DNA of 46,387 nucleotides. It comes from Bacteroidota bacterium (GTDB lineage Bacteria > Bacteroidota > Bacteroidia > Bacteroidales > JABHKC01). Location: NCBI GenBank assembly GCA_018692315.1, contig JABHKC010000217.1:1-46387 (forward strand), written 5' to 3'. This document shows positions 20,101-27,460 of the stretch, piece after piece; within the stretch, counting starts at the first letter, position 1; each line of letters opens with the position of its first letter. The notes below the pieces were generated by a model. It ran no database searches. It saw nothing but the letters and a program-made list of their open reading frames with translations, and was not told the DNA's origin. The position numbers and the translations under genes were made by a program.

Positions 20101-23100
20101 TATTTTACTGACGATTTTTCAAATCCATTAAAATGGCAAATTCCTACAACTTATCCGGATTCTACAACAATCCAAGCCGGAGAATTTCTTGTATTTTGGG
20201 CAGACAATCAACCCGAGCAAGGAATCCTGCATCTTGATTTTAAACTTAGCGGAAGCGGAGAACAAATCGGCTTATTAACATCCATTCAAGGCATTACAAA
20301 TTTCATCGACTCTGTTTCTTATGTACAACAGTATTCAGACACATCTTTTGGCAGATATACTGATGGAACAAACAATTGGGAACATTTCAGAATAACTACA
20401 CCAGGCTATGAAAATATTTCTGATACTGCTGGACTACCTACTTCTGAAATTACTAATTTATTTATAAACGAATTTCTTGCTGTAAATTTAACCGACACAA
20501 CAGATAACTATGGAGAATACGATGATTGGATAGAATTATATAATGCAGATTCAATTGCTGTAAATATAGGAGGCATGTACATTACCGACGATCTGACAAA
20601 TTTAACAATGTGGCAAATTCCGCACAATTCGCCTGATTCAACTACAATTCAACCCGGAGAATTTCTTGTACTATGGGCAGATAAAAATGTAGGTCAAGGA
20701 ATCTTGCACACCGATATTAAACTTGGCGGAACAGGCGAAAGTATTGCAATTGTTCAAGTGTTAGGAAACGACACCATTATTATAGATTCATTATCATTTG
20801 GAATTCAATCTGAAGATATTTCTTACGGAAGATACCCTGATGGCACAAGTACATTAGAATATTTCAGCACTACTTCTTTCGAAGCTCCAAATGTTTATGG
20901 AAGTCCGAATTTCCAAACAATTACTGATTTATATATAAACGAACTTCTCGCATCCAATAATAATGATATTGTTGACAATTATAACGAAAATGAAGATTGG
21001 ATAGAAATTTACAATGCCGGACAAAGTCCTGTTGACATTGGTGGTTTGTATTTGACTGATACTTTTCCAAACCAAAGTTTATATCAAATTCCAACTACTT
21101 ACCCCGACTCAACTACAATTGCTCCCCAAGAATACTTAGTACTTTGGGCCGATAATAATATAGAACAGGGAATTTTACATTTAGGTTTGAAACTGTCTGG
21201 CTCCGGCGAACAAATCGGAATTAGCCAATTCAACGGTCAAAATTTAGTTTATCTTGACTCTATCACCTTCGGACAACAATTTCCAGATACTTCATTCGGA
21301 AGATATCCTGACGGAACTATTGATTGGGAATATTTTCTAACAACAACACCCGGCAGTTCGAACATTTCAAATACGACAGTTAATCCCCCTACAGAAATTT
21401 CAAATTTATTCATAAACGAGTTTCTCGCAATAAATGTTGGAGATACAACAGATAACTCTGGCGAATATGATGATTGGATTGAACTGTACAATGCTGATAC
21501 TATTGCTGTGAATATTGGTGGATTGTTCATTACAGACAATTTGACGAATCCAACTATGTGGCAAATCCCAGACAGTTATCCCGACTCAACTACAATTCAA
21601 CCGGGAGAATTTCTGGTACTTTGGGCTGATAAAGATACGACTCAAGGAATCTTGCATACTAATATTAAACTTACAGGAAGCGGCGAAAATATTGCTATTG
21701 TTCAAGTTTTAGGAAACGATACAATTATTATAGATTCCCTAAGCTTTGGAATTCAATCTGATGACATTTCTTTTGGAAGATATCCCGATGGTTCGAGCAC
21801 ATTGGAATATTTTAGTACTACTTCTTTCAGAGCTCCAAATATTTATGGAAGTCCAAATATTCAATCAATCAACGATTTGTATATAAACGAACTTCTTGCA
21901 TCAAATACTGGCGATATTGTTGATAACTACGGCGAAAACGAAGATTGGATAGAATTGTACAATGCAGGAACAAGTCCTATAGATATTGGCGGATTGTATT
22001 TTACAGATTCCTTAGCCAACCAAAGCCTGTATCAAATTCCAAATACTTATCCCGACTCCACAACAATTGCTCCCGGAGGATTTTTAGTACTTTGGGCCGA
22101 TAATGATACTGAACAAGGAATATTGCATTTAGGTTTGAAACTATCTGGTTCCGGCGAACAAATCGGTATTAGTCAATTCGATGGACAAAACTTAGTATGG
22201 CTTGATTCTATAACTTTCGGACAGCAAATTGCTGATACTTCCTTTGGAAGGTATCCTGACGGAACTACAAACTGGGAATCATTTAATAATACAAGTCCGG
22301 GTAGTACTAATGTCGAAAACTCAATTTTATCATCACCAAATTGGAACATACCACAAATTACCACTGATAATCATGTAATTTTAATACCAAATACTGCAAA
22401 TATTACAATAAATGGAATTCCTATAGAAAATGGCGACTGGATCGGAACTTTCTACGATTCGGTCGGAACCTTAGTTTGCGCAGGCTCTCTTTTGTGGGAA
22501 GGAATAACAAATTCTATAACAGCCTGGGGAGCAGATATCGGAGACGATGGATTTGTCGTTGGAGAAGTACTTAAATGGAAAATATGGGATGCATCGGAGG
22601 AAACAGAATTTCAAGCAATTGCAAGCTATGATCAAACCACATTTCCAAACACAAATACATATTCAAATCAAGGAATTAGCGGTATTGAAAGCTTAAATGC
22701 TTTTTCCAACCAAACCCTTGATTTACCATCCGGATGGAGCATTTTCTCTACATATATTTTACCAAATGAATTAAATATAGATTCCGTCTTTGTAACTATT
22801 TCTCAAGATATAATTATGATAAAAAGTGGAAATGGCTTGGTTTATTGGCCCGAATATTTTATCAATAATATTGTAGATATGATTGCAGGTCAAGGATATT
22901 TAGTAAAAATGCTCAATGCTCAAACAATAGATGTAGAAGGTATTATACTAATTCCTGAAGTTACAGAAATACCAATAGTTTCAGGTTGGAGCATCATAGG
23001 ATATTTACGCCAAAGTTCGGCTCCAATAGACCAAATGCTCAGCGATATTGTTCAAAATATAATTATGGTGAAAAGCGGATCCGGTTTGGTTTATTGGCCA

Positions 23101-23880
23101 ACCTACTTTATTAATAATATTGGCGACATGCACCCTGGGCAAGGATACAGAATTAAATTGACAGTTGCCGATACTCTAATTTACTCAGCAAACACATATT
23201 CAAATGTATCAAAATCAGAAACATATGATTCAAATCCCGATTCACAAATAAAGAGTACAGGCAGCAATATGGTTCTTGGAATTCCTAACTATGCTTGGAC
23301 AGTGAAACCAAAAGTTGGCTCAGAAATTAATGTATTCTCCGAAAGTGGAATACTTGTTGGAAAAGCTACATACCAAGGGAAAAACATGGCAATTACAATT
23401 TGGGGCAACGACAAATTGTCGAAAATTGCAGATGGAATTGAAACTGACGAAAAGTTTATTATCAAACTTTGTACTGAAAATAAATTTGATAAAAACAGTA
23501 AAACTACATGCGAAATTATCCTCGAAGTAGAAAATTGGATAGAAGGAGACGAATATTTCTCCGAAAATAAAATTTCGGTTATCGAAAAATTCTCCCAATC
23601 CGTTCAGAACAATCAGAATATAGTTTTATATCAAAACATTCCGAACCCATTCAAAAGCAAAACCCAAATTAAGTTTTATTTGCCAAAATCGATGAAAGTT
23701 GAAATAACAACCTACAATTTATTAGGAGAAAAAATTGAATGCCTTATAAATGAGACTTTTGCTGCTGGAAATCAAACTATTGAGTTTAGTTCAAATAATT
23801 ATCCTTCCGGAACATATTTTTACAAAATGAAAGCAGAAAATTTTGAAGCAACCAAATATTTGAATATCATAAAAAGATAG
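17101..23880 (+). CDS. Giant secreted lamin-tail / CotH kinase-family protein with T9SS domain
   Basis: 2259 residues, the largest gene in the window and a paralogue of its upstream neighbour. Order: signal peptide (about 1-19); LTD1 (20-150) and LTD2 (176-320); chitobiase C-terminal-like domain (331-445); CotH kinase-like domain (450-850) with NTDWPQNN and RWRWLTFDLDLGF; InlB B-repeat-like module (860-955); LTD3 to LTD7 (starting about 960, 1118, 1277, 1434 and 1592); a beta-rich module (1745-1860); two GWS-IG modules (1873-2035); a related pre-terminal module (2057-2160); and a T9SS type A sorting domain (2173-2259, NIPNPFKSKTQIKFYLP). Each LTD carries EDWIELYN or a close variant and a WAD motif. 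All positions are approximate. CotH proteins elsewhere are kinases of secreted proteins; here the domain sits inside a long repeat stalk, so a surface or extracellular role is inferred. Confidence 0.88.
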   Translation: MKKFIVLISICFVYTTNYSQQLYINEIMPSNDTTVADFNGNFSDWIELFNSSASAINLQGYFLTDNENDSTKWVFPNIMIDANSFLIIWASLNDTVYPNGEIHTNFKLSSSGEVLSLYSPLDTSLIDQFDSISIANNYSYGRFPDGANDLYHFSVSSFNLPNDTSSGYLPVFNSNLLINEFITANDSILTDNFGEYDDWIEIYNPSNDTINMSGYFLTDDLNNPSKWQIPNTDSVSTTILPGGFLLFWADNETSQGIMHTNFKLSSGGEQIGISQFINGEYIFSDTITFGIQLTDISFGRIPDGSQTFQNFQNPTPGTSNNSAPIIEILNPPVFSHDAGLYLDSFYLKLSSINPDDTIYITRDGSVPDENSEMVTDSILIKSRIGELFSIAGIRTTFTESYQGFNSWHLPDEADVFKISTIRAICKKNGAISSKIITKSFLVDQDIHNKYSIPIFSLVTDSLNLYDSTIGIYIPGANYDPTYSSTYAWTTANYSQSGIEWERPIHVEFFNESGVKDFSFDGGVRIQGHLTRTMNIKSLRIYLRSEYGLSQLNYQLFPDYEVGVFKRFLLRNSGNDCQYLYFRDAFMQSIVPEEHSITQSYRPSIVFLNGEFWGIHNIRERFDKYFFETKYNIPEDSLDLLELDAVPIEGDENDWDLLDEFVDDMDMTDSSNYAYVKTKIDVENYIDYLATEFFVNNTDWPQNNIKFFRYRGSYNPNAPYPKDGRWRWLTFDLDLGFDRTSSYSNNLIQTKFNNTGWSAKFMRHLVGVPSDSSIPGNPEFREKFITRFADLLNSSFKKEHTTEQLYIFEDRIEDEFIIHRDRWNYPSSSTHSSHIGKVHTFAEERPNYIFQQLEGWFTNTINEIDTISLDVSDIVAGNIKINTITINEELSGVSSSVYPWEGRYFDGVPVTITAIPNTGYLFDSWSDGDTTQIRVVSTISDSTYTAIFVVDSTYTPPPTYNLFINEFLVSNNSDITDNYAEYEDWIEIYNADTMAIDLGGFYFTDDFSNPLKWQIPTTYPDSTTIQAGEFLVFWADNQPEQGILHLDFKLSGSGEQIGLLTSIQGITNFIDSVSYVQQYSDTSFGRYTDGTNNWEHFRITTPGYENISDTAGLPTSEITNLFINEFLAVNLTDTTDNYGEYDDWIELYNADSIAVNIGGMYITDDLTNLTMWQIPHNSPDSTTIQPGEFLVLWADKNVGQGILHTDIKLGGTGESIAIVQVLGNDTIIIDSLSFGIQSEDISYGRYPDGTSTLEYFSTTSFEAPNVYGSPNFQTITDLYINELLASNNNDIVDNYNENEDWIEIYNAGQSPVDIGGLYLTDTFPNQSLYQIPTTYPDSTTIAPQEYLVLWADNNIEQGILHLGLKLSGSGEQIGISQFNGQNLVYLDSITFGQQFPDTSFGRYPDGTIDWEYFLTTTPGSSNISNTTVNPPTEISNLFINEFLAINVGDTTDNSGEYDDWIELYNADTIAVNIGGLFITDNLTNPTMWQIPDSYPDSTTIQPGEFLVLWADKDTTQGILHTNIKLTGSGENIAIVQVLGNDTIIIDSLSFGIQSDDISFGRYPDGSSTLEYFSTTSFRAPNIYGSPNIQSINDLYINELLASNTGDIVDNYGENEDWIELYNAGTSPIDIGGLYFTDSLANQSLYQIPNTYPDSTTIAPGGFLVLWADNDTEQGILHLGLKLSGSGEQIGISQFDGQNLVWLDSITFGQQIADTSFGRYPDGTTNWESFNNTSPGSTNVENSILSSPNWNIPQITTDNHVILIPNTANITINGIPIENGDWIGTFYDSVGTLVCAGSLLWEGITNSITAWGADIGDDGFVVGEVLKWKIWDASEETEFQAIASYDQTTFPNTNTYSNQGISGIESLNAFSNQTLDLPSGWSIFSTYILPNELNIDSVFVTISQDIIMIKSGNGLVYWPEYFINNIVDMIAGQGYLVKMLNAQTIDVEGIILIPEVTEIPIVSGWSIIGYLRQSSAPIDQMLSDIVQNIIMVKSGSGLVYWPTYFINNIGDMHPGQGYRIKLTVADTLIYSANTYSNVSKSETYDSNPDSQIKSTGSNMVLGIPNYAWTVKPKVGSEINVFSESGILVGKATYQGKNMAITIWGNDKLSKIADGIETDEKFIIKLCTENKFDKNSKTTCEIILEVENWIEGDEYFSENKISVIEKFSQSVQNNQNIVLYQNIPNPFKSKTQIKFYLPKSMKVEITTYNLLGEKIECLINETFAAGNQTIEFSSNNYPSGTYFYKMKAENFEATKYLNIIKR
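20455..22350 (+). repeat. Tandem duplication of a 948-bp two-LTD unit
   Basis: Copy 1 spans 20455-21402 (LTD4-LTD5) and copy 2 spans 21403-22350 (LTD6-LTD7), each 316 codons. The paired regions keep long identical stretches in protein, such as VLGNDTIIIDSLSFGIQS and LHLGLKLSGSGEQIGISQF, with many silent differences. This is an in-frame repeat expansion inside the 2259-residue gene. Confidence 0.85.
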
Positions 23881-23900
23881 ATAGAAAATATACTATAAAT

Positions 23901-23962
23901 AAGCCATATTTTGAATAATACATTTTAAGATATGGCTTCTTTTATGAAAACTTTTTTTTTAC
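23901..23962 (+). terminator. Terminator after the 2259-residue gene
   Basis: Twelve-pair stem with one G-U wobble (23901-23912 with 23927-23938; core AAGCCATAT/ATATGGCTT), a 14-nt loop, then CTTTTATGAAAAC and a run of T. It isolates the CotH gene from the bamD cluster. Confidence 0.7.
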
Positions 23963-23965
23963 AGA

Positions 23966-23984
23966 AAATAAATAAATAAATAAA
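23966..23984. repeat. Tetranucleotide microsatellite (AAAT)4 next to the bamD promoter
   Basis: Four AAAT units plus AAA, ending about 28 bp before the -7 box at 24013. It is short and may be chance in AT-rich DNA. Confidence 0.5.
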
Positions 23985-24012
23985 CTTTTCGTTTCCATTT
24001 TTAAAAATGATA

Positions 24013-24020
24013 TATCTTTG
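24013..24020 (+). promoter_or_regulatory. Bacteroidota -7 promoter box (TATCTTTG) of bamD, almost touching the start codon
   Basis: Exact TAnnTTTG match ending 4 nt before the ATG at 24025. If the box is centred near -7, the transcript starts at or next to the A of the ATG, giving a leaderless mRNA. Confidence 0.6.
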
Positions 24021-24024
24021 CGCC

Positions 24025-24828
24025 ATGATTAGAAATAGAAATAAGTTAATTGGTTTATTCTTAGTAGCTTTGCTTACCTTATCAGCTTGTAGTAAATATT
24101 CAAAATTGCTAAAAAGCACCGATTATGAATTAAAATATAAAGAGGCTTTAAAATATTATGAAGAAAAAGAATACTTAAAAGCCATTGGTTTATTCGAAGA
24201 ACTTATTCCTATTTACAGAGGTACCTCAAAAGCCGAAAAAGTATATTATTATTATGCATATTGTCACTATGGACAGGAAGATTATATAATGGCTGGTTAC
24301 TATTTCTCAAGCTTTTCAAAAACCTTTCCGAACAGCAAACACACGGAAGAAGCTGAATTTTTGGCAGCCTATTGCTATTATATGGATTCTCCAAAATCAA
24401 GTCTCGATCAATCGAATACATACAAAGCCATCGAAGAACTTCAGCTTTTTATCAATAGGCATCCCGAAAGCGAAAAAATTGAAGAGTCGAATGAATTAAT
24501 TGATAAGCTTAGACATAAACTTGAAAAAAAATCGTACGATAATGCACTTTTGTACTTTAATATTGGAGATTATAAAGCAGCAATTTTTGCAATAAAAACA
24601 AGCTTAAAAGATTTTCCAGATTCAAAATACCGAGAAAAACTCTTACTTTTTCAATTAAAATCATACTATTTATTAGCAATAAATAGTATCGAATCTAAGA
24701 AAAATGAAAGATTTCAATCAGCTATTGATTCCTACTACGAACTAATTGATGAATTTCCGAACTGCTCGGATAAAAAAAATGCAGAAAAAATATACGAAAA
24801 CACAAGAAATAAATTAAGTAATAAGTAA
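24025..24828 (+). CDS. bamD: Outer membrane assembly lipoprotein BamD
   Basis: Lipoprotein of the BAM complex, which folds barrel proteins into the outer membrane. I chose ATG 24025 (267 residues, starting MIRNRNKLIGLFLVALLTLSAC), which places a lipobox LSAC with Cys at 22. The upstream in-frame ATG at 24007 lies before a promoter box and would disturb the signal. The mature part is made of TPR-like helical pairs (about 30-265), for example YYEEKEYLKAIGLFEELI and KVYYYYAYCHYGQEDYIMAGYYFSSF, which is typical of the YfiO/BamD family. It is followed 15 bp later by rpoZ, and it heads a cluster with coaBC, porD and recN, a gene order common in Bacteroidota. Confidence 0.92.
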   Translation: MIRNRNKLIGLFLVALLTLSACSKYSKLLKSTDYELKYKEALKYYEEKEYLKAIGLFEELIPIYRGTSKAEKVYYYYAYCHYGQEDYIMAGYYFSSFSKTFPNSKHTEEAEFLAAYCYYMDSPKSSLDQSNTYKAIEELQLFINRHPESEKIEESNELIDKLRHKLEKKSYDNALLYFNIGDYKAAIFAIKTSLKDFPDSKYREKLLLFQLKSYYLLAINSIESKKNERFQSAIDSYYELIDEFPNCSDKKNAEKIYENTRNKLSNK

Positions 24829-24843
24829 AAATAATAGAATAGT

Positions 24844-25191
24844 ATGGATTATAAAAAATCAACAGCTCCTTTAAGTACAATTACTCGCGACTTAAATGTT
24901 TTAGAAGGCGATACCGGGAATATTTATGAAACTCTTTCAATAATTGCAAAACGTTCAAATCAGATTTCTTCTGAAATAAAAAAAGAATTAAGCTCTAAGC
25001 TTGATGAATTTGCTTCTTTTACCGACAATCTTGAAGAAGTTTTTGAAAACAGGGAACAAATTGAAATATCAAAGTTTTACGAAAAACTTCCTAAACCAAC
25101 TTTAATTGCTTCTGAAGAATATATGGAGAAAAAAATATATTACAGAAATCCAGCAAAAGATAAAAAACCTGATACTCCTCTGAGCGAATAG
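24844..25191 (+). CDS. rpoZ: DNA-directed RNA polymerase omega subunit (Bacteroidota type)
   Basis: 115-residue omega/RPB6-family protein that helps assemble RNA polymerase around the beta-prime subunit. The conserved core is about 22-75: GDTGNIYETLSIIAKRSNQI, followed by a helical stretch with SSKLDEF. The first helix with its I-x-x-RSNQI pattern is typical of the Bacteroidota members. The charged tail (KDKKPDTPLSE) is variable. It lies 15 bp after bamD and 24 bp before coaBC, so it is very probably co-transcribed. Confidence 0.85.
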   Translation: MDYKKSTAPLSTITRDLNVLEGDTGNIYETLSIIAKRSNQISSEIKKELSSKLDEFASFTDNLEEVFENREQIEISKFYEKLPKPTLIASEEYMEKKIYYRNPAKDKKPDTPLSE

Positions 25192-25215
25192 TTTAAAACT
25201 TAGAAAACATAACTA

Positions 25216-25779
25216 ATGAATTCATTAGCAGGAAAAAAAGTTATATTAGGAATTACCGGTAGCATTGCAGCTTACAAATCGGCACATTTAATAAGGTTGC
25301 TGATTAAAGAAGGTGCTCAGGTAAAAGTAATTATGACACCCTATGCAAAAGAATTTATTACACCAGTAACAATTGCAACTCTGTCGAAAAATACTGTCCT
25401 GCACGACTTTTTTTCTCACGATGATGGACAATGGAATAGCCACGTTGAATTAGGAATTTGGGCTGATTTAATGCTAATTGCCCCAATAACAGCAAATACA
25501 ATTGCAAAAATGGCAAATGGAATTTGCGACAATTTACTTCTAACTACATATCTATCAGCACGCTGCCCTGTTATGATAGCTCCAGCAATGGACTTAGATA
25601 TGTTTCAGCATCCTGCTACAACAAAAAATATTGAAACTCTAAAAACTTTTGGGAATATTGTTGTAGAGCCCACTGCCGGTGAACTTGCAAGTGGCCTTGA
25701 AGGAAAAGGCAGAATGGAAGATCCTGAAAAAATAATCGAAAATATTAAGTTTTTTTTTACCCAAAAAGCAACAAATTAA
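25216..25779 (+). CDS. coaBC: Phosphopantothenoylcysteine decarboxylase domain (CoaC half of CoaBC)
   Basis: Flavin-dependent decarboxylase that makes 4'-phosphopantetheine in coenzyme A synthesis. The 187 residues hold a complete CoaC domain: the Rossmann-like start ILGITGSIAAYKSAHLIRLL, catalytic His76 in HVELG, and substrate-recognition motif PAMDLDMF (123-130). That motif has Asp126 where the classical PxMNxxMW motif has Asn. The frame ends with TAA at 25777-25779, soon after a run of nine T (25750-25758). The CoaB half continues in the -1 frame. In nearly all bacteria with this layout the two are one fused protein. Either the CoaC stop is bypassed by slippage at the T-run, or the run carries an indel. 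Confidence 0.9.
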   Translation: MNSLAGKKVILGITGSIAAYKSAHLIRLLIKEGAQVKVIMTPYAKEFITPVTIATLSKNTVLHDFFSHDDGQWNSHVELGIWADLMLIAPITANTIAKMANGICDNLLLTTYLSARCPVMIAPAMDLDMFQHPATTKNIETLKTFGNIVVEPTAGELASGLEGKGRMEDPEKIIENIKFFFTQKATN

Positions 25780-26429
25780 AAAATAAAGTATTCCTGATAA
25801 CAGCTGGTCCTACTCACGAAGCAATTGATCCAGTGAGGTTTATAGGAAATCATTCCTCCGGCAAAATGGGATTTGCTTTAGCCGAACATATTGCAAACTT
25901 AGGTGGATTTGTACATTTGGTTTGCGGTCCCAGCTCATTAGAAATTTCTCATCAAAATATTAATGTAGTAAATGTTGTTTCGGCAGAAGAAATGTACATT
26001 GAAGCTTCCAACATTTTTCCAAAAGCCGACATAACAATCCTTTCTGCAGCAGTTGCCGATTATACTCCAGTTCAAAAGTCGAGAGAAAAAATTAAAAAAA
26101 AGGATGGAAATTTTTCAATTGAATTGCAAGCTACCAAAGATATTGCTTTCGAATTAGGGAAACTGAAAAGAAAAAATCAAGTTCTCGTAGGATTTGCACT
26201 TGAAACGCAAAATGAAGTTGAAAATGCCAAGAAAAAAATGATTAAAAAAAATCTTGATATAATTGTTTTAAACTCGTTAAAAGACAATGGAGCAGGATTT
26301 AAACACGATACGAATAAAATCTCAATTATCTCTAAAAACAATAAAATTTTAAATTACAAGTTGAAGCACAAAAAAGAAGTAGCAAAAGATATTGTAGATA
26401 GAATAGTTGATTATGTTGAATTTCAATAA
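25749..26429 (+). CDS. coaBC: Phosphopantothenate-cysteine ligase domain (CoaB half of CoaBC), frame-broken from CoaC
   Basis: CoaB joins phosphopantothenate to cysteine using CTP. In this frame a stop lies at 25746-25748, and coding sense begins at 25749 inside the T-run. It runs through the CoaB opening strand KVFLITAGPTHEAIDPVRF, then FIGNHSSGKMGFALAEH (dinucleotide-like fold), ILSAAVADYTP, and the KIKKKDG lysine loop, to the end at 26429. No ATG precedes the first strand; the first GTG (25833) would remove the essential ITAGPT loop. This half is therefore probably made only as a fusion with CoaC through a -1 shift, or the break is an assembly error. It ends 8 bp before porD. Confidence 0.85.
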   Translation, partial: VFFYPKSNKLKNKVFLITAGPTHEAIDPVRFIGNHSSGKMGFALAEHIANLGGFVHLVCGPSSLEISHQNINVVNVVSAEEMYIEASNIFPKADITILSAAVADYTPVQKSREKIKKKDGNFSIELQATKDIAFELGKLKRKNQVLVGFALETQNEVENAKKKMIKKNLDIIVLNSLKDNGAGFKHDTNKISIISKNNKILNYKLKHKKEVAKDIVDRIVDYVEFQ

Positions 26430-26437
26430 ATTATAAA

Positions 26438-27382
26438 ATGAAAAAAATTGCATTTATTTTTCTTTTAAATTTTCTAATAGTAAGCATTTTTGCTCAGGAA
26501 TTTGATTGTAAAGTTCAAGTTATGTCCCAGCAGATTCAAGGAACTAACAAACAAATATTCAGGACATTACAAAGCGAAATATACGAGTTCATGAATAACA
26601 AAAAGTGGACAGAACACGTTTTTGGGATTAGCGAAAAAATTGATTGCAATATTATGATCACGCTTACCGAAGAAATTTCGGTTGATGAATTTAAAGGAAA
26701 AATTCAAATTCAAGCTCGCCGACCAGTTTACAATTCTTCGTACAATTCAGTCCTACTTAACTATGTTGACAATAATTTTCACATCAGATATGTTGAATTT
26801 GAACCTCTCGAATTTAATGAAACAGGAACATCATCGAATTTAGTCAATATTCTGGCATATTATTCATATGTAATTTTAGGATTCGATTACGACACCTTCG
26901 GAATGTTAGGTGGTTCAACGTTTTTTCAAAAAGCCGAACAAATAGTTTCGAAATCGCAAAATGCTCAAGAGAGAGGTTGGAAAGCCTTCGAAAGCTTGCG
27001 AAACAGATACTGGTTGATTGACAATCTATTGGACGACAACTATAAAGAAGTGAGAGAATGCTCTTATCGTTACCATCGTTTAGGATTAGATATTATGAGC
27101 GAAAAAGTAAATGATGGCAGATCGGAAATTGCTGAAAGTTTGAAACTCCTGCAAACTGCCCATAGAAAAAAACCCGGATCGTTCTTAATGCAAGTTTTTT
27201 TCGACGCTAAAGCCGACGAAATAGTGAATATTTTTTCGCAGTCTTTCCCCGATGAAAAAAATAGGGTAATTCAAATTCTTACTGAAGTAGATCCGGCAAA
27301 CTCCACAAAATATAACAAAATTAAATCAGGCGAACAAGGCAGTACAACTCAGGGTACGTCAGGTGTGGGCGGAAAGTATTAG
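26438..27382 (+). CDS. porD: DUF4835 family protein, annotated as T9SS protein PorD
   Basis: 314 residues with a signal peptide (about 1-19, ending IFAQ). It matches the DUF4835 pattern: EFDCKVQVMSQQIQGTNKQIF near the mature N-terminus, RPVYNSSYNSVLLNYVD (about 95-111), and LVNILAYYSYVILGFDYDTF followed by GGSTFFQKAEQIV. The family is restricted to Bacteroidota and is annotated as PorD, linked to the type IX secretion system; my memory of that name is moderately certain. The C-terminus is a low-complexity Gly/Ser/Thr tail. It sits between coaBC and recN as in many relatives, so the position supports the call. This is the only T9SS machinery candidate in the window, beside several T9SS cargoes. 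Confidence 0.75.
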   Translation: MKKIAFIFLLNFLIVSIFAQEFDCKVQVMSQQIQGTNKQIFRTLQSEIYEFMNNKKWTEHVFGISEKIDCNIMITLTEEISVDEFKGKIQIQARRPVYNSSYNSVLLNYVDNNFHIRYVEFEPLEFNETGTSSNLVNILAYYSYVILGFDYDTFGMLGGSTFFQKAEQIVSKSQNAQERGWKAFESLRNRYWLIDNLLDDNYKEVRECSYRYHRLGLDIMSEKVNDGRSEIAESLKLLQTAHRKKPGSFLMQVFFDAKADEIVNIFSQSFPDEKNRVIQILTEVDPANSTKYNKIKSGEQGSTTQGTSGVGGKY

Positions 27383-27460
27383 TTCATTTAATTGTATCTC
27401 TAATAGTTATTCTTCTATGAAAAATATTTTAATTTGTAATTTATAATCTGAATTCAATCA

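Noticed and set aside
12648-23880. Phage tail or prophage origin for the giant repeat genes
   Set aside because: Signal peptides, LTD and CotH domains and a T9SS sorting domain explain them; no phage structural, lysis or integrase genes are present.
24007-24024. Upstream ATG for bamD
   Set aside because: It lies before the -7 box TATCTTTG and would add residues ahead of a good lipoprotein signal.
25833-26429. CoaB as an independent gene from GTG 25833
   Set aside because: That start would remove the ITAGPT strand and loop needed for nucleotide binding, so an independent functional CoaB is unlikely.
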